The position numbers were made by a program, and so were the translations under genes. 10,096 bases of DNA. Source: DATECU01 sp035286745 (GTDB lineage Bacteria; Acidobacteriota; Vicinamibacteria; Fen-336). Positions 5,617 to 10,096 of this stretch are shown piece by piece. Each line of letters begins with the position of its first letter. Position 1 is the first letter of the stretch. The DNA is taken from positions 1-10,096 of the forward strand of contig DATECU010000181.1 in assembly GCA_035286745.1 (NCBI GenBank), given 5' to 3'. Under the pieces are notes generated by a model. The model worked only from the letters and a program-made list of their open reading frames with translations. It did not search any database and was not told the DNA's origin.

Positions 5617-7062
5617 CTAGTGAACTCCCAGATCCTCCAGGATCTTCGGATTCGCCTCTTCCATGGCCAAGACGGCATGGCAGGCGCTGCAGTCCTGGCT
5701 GATCGTCTTGCCGTCGGCCGACTTGTGCTTGTCGTCGTGGCAACGGAAGCAGCCCGGGAAGTCCTCGTGGCCGATGTTGTTGGGATAGGTCCCCCAGGCC
5801 ACCTTCATCTCCGGAAACACGTTGCGCAGGTAGATGGCCTTGACGGCGGCCCCCGCGGCGTCGACCAGCGCCCGCTTCTCGCGGTAGAGGTCGGGATAGC
5901 GCTCGCGGTAGAACCCATCCAGGCCCTCGACGATGCGTTTGGCGGCGGTGTCCCGGTCCGGATACTCCTGGCGCAACACGGCCACCGCCTGTTTCTTGAC
6001 GAAGGGCAGCGAGGGGCTGATCCGTCCCTCGCTCATGGCCAGATCCAGCGCTCGCTCGGGAAGCTGATAGGCGTGGGTGGGCCGGTTGTGGCAGTCCATG
6101 CAGTCCATGGCCCGGTGCTCGCCCGCCGAGAGCTGCTCCGCGGACACCGCCTCCTCCGAGATGTACTCGACCTGCTTGCCGTTGTCGTCGAGATAGGTGA
6201 CCCGCGGGATGGTCTGCCGCTTGCCATCGGTCGTCACATAATGAATGCGCTCGGTGGTGTCCAGGTGCCGGCCGTGGATCCCCGCCCCTCCCTGGCCGCC
6301 TTGTCCACCCACCCGCAGCATCAGCACGGTGGTGAGCTTGGTGTTGGCCTCGTCGTCTTGATACCGGGTGCGCACTTGCAGCTTGTCGCCGTGGAACTTC
6401 TGGGGCCAGTGGCACTGCTCACAGGTCTCCCGGGCGGGTCGCAGCTCGCGAACCGGGGAGGGGATGGGCCGGGAGTAGGTCTTGAAGATCACCGCAAACA
6501 CCTGGCGGGTGCCCGACAGCTTCGAGCGCACGAACCAGTTGGCGCCGGGCCCGATGTGGCACTCGACACAGGTCACCCGGGCGTGGGGCGAGTTCACATA
6601 GGCGGTGTGCTCGGGGGCCATCACCTGGTGGCAGGTCTGGCCACAGAACTGCGTCGACTCCATGTGCTCGACGCCCTTGTAGCTGGCGGTGCCAAGGATC
6701 GCCACGTTCACCACCGTGGCCACAGCCACCAGCGCAAAGGAGTTCCTGAGGACCGGCTCGCCCAAGTCGATCTGCGGATAGACGGTGGGCAGCTGGCCGC
6801 GGGCCTTGAGCTTGCGCCGGCGCACCAGGACTCCCCCGGGCATCAAGACCAGCCCGAAGACGAACACCGCCGGCAAGAGCAGAAACAGGAAGATCCCCGC
6901 GTAGGGGTGGGTGTGTCCGCCTCCGATGATCTCCAGAGCCCAGAAGCCCACCAAGGTGAGGCCGGCGCTGGTGGTCAGGATGGCGCCGATCAGGGTGAGA
7001 GGGTTGTGACCGAGGAAAAAGACAGGCCGCAGCCACGACCCGAGTCGCTCCCGAGCGTCCAT
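5617..7062 (-). CDS. Membrane-anchored multihaem cytochrome c (NapC/NirT-like), six haem sites
   Basis: This is a 481-aa inner-membrane electron carrier. Three membrane segments (about 20-45, 54-77 and 108-126) precede a large periplasmic part. Five canonical CXXCH haem sites are visible: CVECH (165), CEQCH (214), CMDCH (321), CFRCH (438) and CSACH (458). A sixth near-canonical site, CGQTCH (140-145), has three residues between the cysteines. The stretch SPHARVTCVECHIGPGA and the KLSGTRQVFAV segment are typical of NapC/NirT-related quinol-oxidising cytochromes, which pass electrons from the quinone pool to periplasmic reductases. The partner reductase is not in this window. The start at 7062 is chosen because GGAGGT (7069-7074) lies 6 nt upstream; an overlapping out-of-frame ATG at 7066 is not used. 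The divergent 131-aa gene shares its 237-bp upstream region, and the radical SAM gene follows on the same strand. Confidence 0.92.
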   Translation of the reverse strand: MDARERLGSWLRPVFFLGHNPLTLIGAILTTSAGLTLVGFWALEIIGGGHTHPYAGIFLFLLLPAVFVFGLVLMPGGVLVRRRKLKARGQLPTVYPQIDLGEPVLRNSFALVAVATVVNVAILGTASYKGVEHMESTQFCGQTCHQVMAPEHTAYVNSPHARVTCVECHIGPGANWFVRSKLSGTRQVFAVIFKTYSRPIPSPVRELRPARETCEQCHWPQKFHGDKLQVRTRYQDDEANTKLTTVLMLRVGGQGGQGGAGIHGRHLDTTERIHYVTTDGKRQTIPRVTYLDDNGKQVEYISEEAVSAEQLSAGEHRAMDCMDCHNRPTHAYQLPERALDLAMSEGRISPSLPFVKKQAVAVLRQEYPDRDTAAKRIVEGLDGFYRERYPDLYREKRALVDAAGAAVKAIYLRNVFPEMKVAWGTYPNNIGHEDFPGCFRCHDDKHKSADGKTISQDCSACHAVLAMEEANPKILEDLGVH

Positions 7063-7299
7063 CCATGCACCTCCAGCCGGTGACGATACCATCTTCGCGG
7101 CGTTGCGCGGTATGGTCCCTTTGCGCCATTTGCTGCGCTCCGGGCACGTCCGGCGGATTCCGGAGCCCGCTCTCCGGTCTTTTTCCGGCCCGAGTCGGGA
7201 GATCTCCGGCGGAAGACCAGGTCGCCCTCCCGATGGTGCCCGAACCCCCATCGACCTACATTTCAACTGGAGATGGAGAAAGGAACCAAGGAGGGCACG
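7063..7299. promoter_or_regulatory. Divergent intergenic region with clustered TCCGG motifs
   Basis: This spacer must hold the promoters of both the cytochrome (leftward) and the 131-aa protein (rightward). No good -35/-10 pair was found on either strand. Six copies of TCCGG start at 7139, 7149, 7159, 7173, 7184 and 7205, several about one helical turn apart. The Shine-Dalgarno sequences of the two genes lie at its ends (7069-7074 and 7288-7295). Confidence 0.4.
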
Positions 7300-7695
7300 A
7301 TGGCACGCAAGAACGGGGCAACGATGGTCAAGGCGGGGTTCTACTGGAATCCCAAGGAATGGGAGATCGTGACGATCCAAGGTCCTGGCGGCATCCTGCC
7401 CGGCACCGCGAGTGATCGCTACTTCCGGATCCCGGTGCTGGCGATGCTGCTCCTGGCTCCGGTGATGGGCGGGCTCTTCGTCGTCTTCTTGCCCCTGATC
7501 GGCTTCGCGCTGGTCCTCCAGCACCTGGGCCGACTGAGCGTCGCCGCCACCCGCCGGGGGGCGGCCAGCCTGCTCGCCACCATGAGCCCCAGCTGGCGGC
7601 CGGGCGAGGCGTACTTCGCGGGCAAGCACAAGCCGGAGCCCTCGGCCAAGCCCGAGCCGATGCCGGGGGACCAGGACTTCGACCCCGAGCGGTAG
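7300..7695 (+). CDS. Small membrane protein of unknown function
   Basis: I do not recognise a named family. The 131-aa product has a polar N-terminus with GFYWNPKEWEIVTI (13-26) and GGILPG (30-35). A long hydrophobic span follows (about 43-76), long enough for one extended or two short membrane helices with a Pro at 65. A basic stretch (77-86) comes next, then a polar C-tail rich in Pro, Lys and Glu (100-131). The ATG at 7300 is preferred over an in-frame ATG at 7273 because AAGGAGGG (7288-7295) lies directly before it. It is divergent from the multihaem cytochrome, so it could be a co-regulated accessory or assembly partner; this is inference from position only. A strong GC hairpin follows its stop by 23 nt. 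Confidence 0.78.
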   Translation: MARKNGATMVKAGFYWNPKEWEIVTIQGPGGILPGTASDRYFRIPVLAMLLLAPVMGGLFVVFLPLIGFALVLQHLGRLSVAATRRGAASLLATMSPSWRPGEAYFAGKHKPEPSAKPEPMPGDQDFDPER

Positions 7696-7718
7696 GCGCG
7701 AGCCAAGGCCCTCGCTCC

Positions 7719-7745
7719 GCCAGGGCGCCCCCGCGGCGCCCTGGC
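7719..7745 (+). terminator. Strong GC stem-loop, likely terminator
   Basis: Perfect 11-bp arms GCCAGGGCGCC (7719-7729) and GGCGCCCTGGC (7735-7745) enclose a 5-nt loop, 23 nt after the stop of the 131-aa membrane protein. No T-tract follows, so it is not a canonical intrinsic terminator. It may be an RNA 3'-end stabiliser, or a terminator of the U-less type proposed in GC-rich genomes. Confidence 0.6.
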
Positions 7746-7812
7746 TGCCGTCGTAGCGGCGAACCGGGGCCACACGGTCTGAGCCTCCGGAAGCCGGCCG
7801 GAGCCTCCCGCC

Positions 7813-7849
7813 TTGACACCCCGGCGCGCAGGCCACGAGACTGTGCAGG
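7813..7849 (+). promoter_or_regulatory. Putative promoter giving a leaderless mRNA
   Basis: A consensus -35 TTGACA (7813-7818) is followed after 18 nt by GAGACT (7837-7842) as a GC-rich-type -10. The ATG of the repeat protein begins at 7850, 7 nt beyond the -10, which is where transcription would be expected to start. No Shine-Dalgarno is present. The -10 matches the E. coli consensus at only 3 of 6 positions, so its identity rests on the -35 and the spacing. Confidence 0.55.
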
Positions 7850-9094
7850 ATGCGAACCTGGTCCGCCCTCGTCGGTCTCAGCCTCGCCGCCACGCTGGCA
7901 CGGGCCCAGATGGTGCCGCTCACCGGCGAGTTTCAGGTCCACACCTACACGACCAACGACCAGGTCTACCCTTCGATCGCCGCGGCGGCCTCCGGCGCCT
8001 TCGTGGTGGTGTGGGAGAGCCGGGTGCAGGATCCTGACGGGTCGCGCGGCATCGTTGCCAGCCGCTTCGACCCGAGCGGCCAGCCCATCGGCGGTGAGAT
8101 CGCCGTCAACGCCTACTTCACAGGCGGGCAGATACGGACCGAGGTGACCGCAACCCCCTCGGGCGGATTCGTCGTGGTGTGGGACAGCTTCCTGCAGGAC
8201 GGAAGCAGCTACGGGGTCTTCGGCCGCGCTTTCAACGAATCGGGGACGCCCCTCGGCCCCGAGTTCCAGGTGAACGCGTTCACCACGGGCCCCCAGTACG
8301 GGGCGGATGTGGCGGTGGCGGGCGACGGCCACTTCGTCGTCGTCTGGGGCAGCCGGGGCCAGGACGGGGACTCGGCCGGCGTCCTGGGGCGCTTGTTCGA
8401 TCCCTCGGGAACGCCGCTGGGCCCCGAGTTCCTGGTGAACACCTACACCACCAGCACCCAGGCCTCGCCGGCGGTGGCGATGAACGCTGACGGGGCCTTC
8501 GTGGTCACCTGGAACAGCCTGGACCAGGACGGATCCGAGCGCGGTGTCTTCGCGCAGCGTTTTGCCCCCGACGCCACGCCGGTGGGGCCAGAGCTCGCCG
8601 TCAACACCTTCACGACCTCCTTCCAGCGCAGCTCTGCGGTCGCCGTCGACGGAGCCGGCGGCTTCGTGGTGGCCTGGCACAGCTACGGCCAGGACGGGGA
8701 CAACCGAGGGATCTTCGCCCGGCGGTACAACCCCAGCGGCATACCCCTCGGCCCCGAGTTCCAGGTCAACACGTTCACGCCCGGACCGCAGTACGGCCCT
8801 TCGGTGGCCATGGATACCGGCGGCGGGTTCGTGGTGACCTGGGACAGCTTCGGCCCCGATGGCAGCTCGTACGCGATCGCGGCCCGGCGCTTCGATGCAT
8901 CCGCCGCAGCCCTGTCCGACGAGTTCATCGTCAACGCCTACACGCCCGCCTCGCAGTTTGGCCCGGTGGTGGCGCCCCAGCCCGGGGGCGCCTTCGTCAT
9001 CGCCTGGAACAGCCCGGCCGACGCCAGCGCCTACGGCGTCTTCGCCCGGCGCTTCGGCGACGACATCCTCTTCCGCGACGGTTTCGAGGACTAG
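7850..9094 (+). CDS. Secreted seven-repeat (probable beta-propeller) protein with FRDGFE C-tail
   Basis: This 414-aa exported protein has a short signal peptide (Arg2, hydrophobic core to about 17, cleavage near ARA at 17-19). Seven repeats begin at residues 26, 82, 137, 192, 247, 302 and 357, giving spacings of 56 and then five times 55. The consensus is an opening EFQVNTYTT strand, then PSVAMD, GGFVVVWDS, GQDG and GVFARRFDPSGTPLG. The last unit stops after YGVFARRF. Its missing outer strand can be supplied by the N-terminal TGEFQV, the closure used by beta-propellers. The chain ends DDILFRDGFED, a short tail of the F-x-D-G-F-E kind seen at the ends of many secreted proteins. No catalytic residues or known ligand sites were identified; an extracellular or surface role is inferred. 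Start: see the promoter entry at 7813-7849. The gene stands alone. Confidence 0.82.
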   Translation: MRTWSALVGLSLAATLARAQMVPLTGEFQVHTYTTNDQVYPSIAAAASGAFVVVWESRVQDPDGSRGIVASRFDPSGQPIGGEIAVNAYFTGGQIRTEVTATPSGGFVVVWDSFLQDGSSYGVFGRAFNESGTPLGPEFQVNAFTTGPQYGADVAVAGDGHFVVVWGSRGQDGDSAGVLGRLFDPSGTPLGPEFLVNTYTTSTQASPAVAMNADGAFVVTWNSLDQDGSERGVFAQRFAPDATPVGPELAVNTFTTSFQRSSAVAVDGAGGFVVAWHSYGQDGDNRGIFARRYNPSGIPLGPEFQVNTFTPGPQYGPSVAMDTGGGFVVTWDSFGPDGSSYAIAARRFDASAAALSDEFIVNAYTPASQFGPVVAPQPGGAFVIAWNSPADASAYGVFARRFGDDILFRDGFED

Positions 9095-9142
9095 GGCACG
9101 GTTAGGCGGAGAGAGCTAGCCGGTCTCGGATTCCCTGGCGCG

Positions 9143-9162
9143 GCGAGGCGAGGGGGCCTCGC
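9143..9162 (+). terminator. GC stem-loop downstream of the repeat protein
   Basis: Arms GCGAGGC (9143-9149) and GCCTCGC (9156-9162) form a perfect 7-bp stem with a 6-nt loop, 49 nt after the stop of the repeat protein. No T-run follows. It is a plausible transcript end, weaker than the stem at 7719-7745. Confidence 0.4.
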
Positions 9163-9164
9163 TG

Positions 9165-9211
9165 TGACCCGTCCTTGGTGACTCGTCACCCTATGACTTC
9201 AGTCATACAAT
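9165..9211 (+). promoter_or_regulatory. Promoter overlaid by tandem inverted repeats, upstream of porin
   Basis: A candidate sigma-70 promoter is TCGTCA (9183-9188), a 17-nt spacer and TACAAT (9206-9211), matching consensus at 4 and 5 of 6 positions. Two perfect dyads lie over it: GGTGAC-TC-GTCACC (9177-9190, covering the -35) and TATGACT-TC-AGTCATA (9192-9207, covering the spacer and entering the -10). Their centres are 16 bp apart. A degenerate third dyad, TGAC-CC-GTCC, lies at 9165-9174. Binding there would block RNA polymerase, so repression is the simplest reading. The regulator is not known. The start codon is 78 nt downstream of the -10. Confidence 0.55.
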
Positions 9212-9289
9212 TGCGTCGCCGGGGCTGGGATACTCGCCCTCGCCTCAGATCGTATCTCGGCTGCACTACTCCAAGACGAGGAGGAACTC

Positions 9290-10096
9290 ATGACTAGCCG
9301 TCCGCTGTTGCTCGCGGTCGCGCTTCTGGCGCCCGCCACCGCGCCGGCCGTGGAGCTGACACCCACCGGGGCGCCCCTGAAGCTCGACCTGTACGGGTTC
9401 ATCGTGGCCAACACCTACTGGAGCTCCAGCGGTGTCTTTGGCTCGGACGTTCCGCTGTGGGCGGTGGCTCGAACCGACTCGCGCGCCGAGGACCAGGAGT
9501 TCGGCATGACCGCCCGCCAGAGCCGCTTCGGGCTGCGCCTCAAGGCGCCCGATGTGGGCACGGCGAAGCTCAGCGGGGTGCTCGAGCTGGACCTGTTCGG
9601 CTCCTTCCCCAACGGCGGACAGAAGGCGTCGTTCGGCCAGGCGCGCCTGCGCCTCGCCAGCATGAAGCTCGAGTGGGCGAACGCGTCGCTCACCGCTGGT
9701 CAGGACTGGATCGTCCTGGCGCCGCTCAACCCGACGACGCTGTCGCACTTCGCCGTGGTCGGTCTCGCCACCTCGGGCAACCTCTGGCTGCGCTACCCAC
9801 AGCTCCGACTCGACATGGTCCGAAAGCTGGGCGAGGCCAAGCTGGGTGTGACCGCAGGTCTCGTCCGTCCAGTCGGCGGTTCCGATCCGTCCGAAGCTGG
9901 GTCCTTCGTCGACGTCGCCGGCGCCGGGGAGCGCTCGGGGATCCCCTTCCTCCAGGGCCGCGCGTTCTACAGCAGGCCGGCAAGCGGAAGGACGCTGGCG
10001 GTGGGGCTGTCCGCCCACTACGGCAAGGAGAGCTACAAGTTCGGGACCACGACCGTCAGCACCGACGAGGCGAAGACCTGGGCCGTCGCCGGCGAC
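9290..10096 (+). CDS. Outer-membrane porin-like beta-barrel protein (3' end outside window)
   Basis: The frame is open from 9290 to the window edge, giving 269 codons with no stop. The ATG follows GAGGAGG (9278-9284) by 5 nt. A signal peptide is clear (Arg4, hydrophobic 5-18, cleavage near APA at 17-19). The mature part begins with LKLDLYGFIVANTYW, then alternates polar and hydrophobic residues in strand-length runs: RQSRFGLRLKAP, KLSGVLELDLFGSF, ARLRLASMKLEW and SLTAGQDWIVLAPLNP. This pattern (LYGF opening, SRFG, 'G..dl.f', 'GQ.w..l.pl.P') is that of porins such as the DcaP/OprP-like group, which let small solutes through the outer membrane. The substrate is not predictable from this part. 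It is a separate transcription unit behind its own promoter. Confidence 0.78.
   Translation, partial: MTSRPLLLAVALLAPATAPAVELTPTGAPLKLDLYGFIVANTYWSSSGVFGSDVPLWAVARTDSRAEDQEFGMTARQSRFGLRLKAPDVGTAKLSGVLELDLFGSFPNGGQKASFGQARLRLASMKLEWANASLTAGQDWIVLAPLNPTTLSHFAVVGLATSGNLWLRYPQLRLDMVRKLGEAKLGVTAGLVRPVGGSDPSEAGSFVDVAGAGERSGIPFLQGRAFYSRPASGRTLAVGLSAHYGKESYKFGTTTVSTDEAKTWAVAGD

Noticed and set aside
5468..6415. Radical SAM frame stays open far upstream, as if fused to another domain
   Set aside because: The extension overlaps the cytochrome gene in another frame of the same strand, shows no family features, and the GGAGGA site plus family N-terminus fix the start at 5467.
5569..7083. 504-codon plus-strand open frame opposite the cytochrome
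   Set aside because: It is an antisense shadow in GC-rich DNA; the minus-strand frame has six haem motifs and membrane helices, while the shadow is His/Gly/Val-rich without domain features.
7086..7112. ATACCAT ... GGTATGGT possible dyad near the cytochrome start
   Set aside because: Only about 5 bp pair once aligned exactly, with a long GC-rich interior; too weak to call an operator.
7328..8680. 450-codon minus-strand open frame opposite the 131-aa and repeat-protein genes
   Set aside because: Its apparent repeats are the antisense image of the 165-bp coding repeats, and it spans two genes and the hairpin between them.

Overview
The window is GC-rich, densely coded DNA from a Gram-negative (diderm) bacterium: it encodes an RND efflux permease, a TonB-box-type periplasmic protein, an inner-membrane multihaem cytochrome and an outer-membrane porin-like barrel. 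Nothing fixes the phylum. The mix of a NapC/NirT-like multihaem cytochrome, a BA_1875-type radical SAM protein and an NnrS-like membrane protein would suit an uncultivated soil or subsurface lineage such as Methylomirabilota/Rokubacteria, Acidobacteriota or a deltaproteobacterial group; this is inference. No rRNA, tRNA, CRISPR, phage or transposase gene was found.

Layout: (1) 3-1520, plus strand: the C-terminal third of an RND efflux permease, then a repeat-rich spacer, a 71-aa DUF2892 membrane protein and a 96-aa P-II-like protein. This resembles the metal/efflux-linked P-II arrangement known as PII-NG. (2) 4098-1553, minus strand: a closely spaced set of a 446-aa NnrS/haem-copper-oxidase-like membrane protein, a 75-aa hypothetical protein that may be truncated, and a secreted protein with a TonB C-terminal domain. 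(3) 7062-4322, minus strand: a membrane-anchored six-haem-site cytochrome c followed by a radical SAM/SPASM protein of the BA_1875 (TIGR04053) type. (4) 7300-7695, plus strand, divergent from the cytochrome: a 131-aa membrane protein of unknown function. (5) 7850-9094, plus strand: a secreted protein made of seven 55-residue repeats, best read as a seven-bladed beta-propeller, ending in a short FRDGFE-type tail and probably made from a leaderless mRNA. (6) 9290-10096, plus strand: an outer-membrane porin-like protein running off the window, behind a promoter overlaid by two or three inverted repeats.

Regions 2-4 share a haem/redox theme: cytochrome c, a radical SAM enzyme from the neighbourhood of the haem-modifying AhbD/NirJ group, and an NnrS-like candidate haem or copper membrane protein. 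Spacers at 771-997 and 4099-4321 carry 7-nt periodic TCAGC/GCTGA repeats and other short dispersed-repeat-like pieces. The least-explained items are the radical SAM-cytochrome pairing, the 131-aa divergent protein, the closed-ring propeller, and the operator array upstream of the porin.
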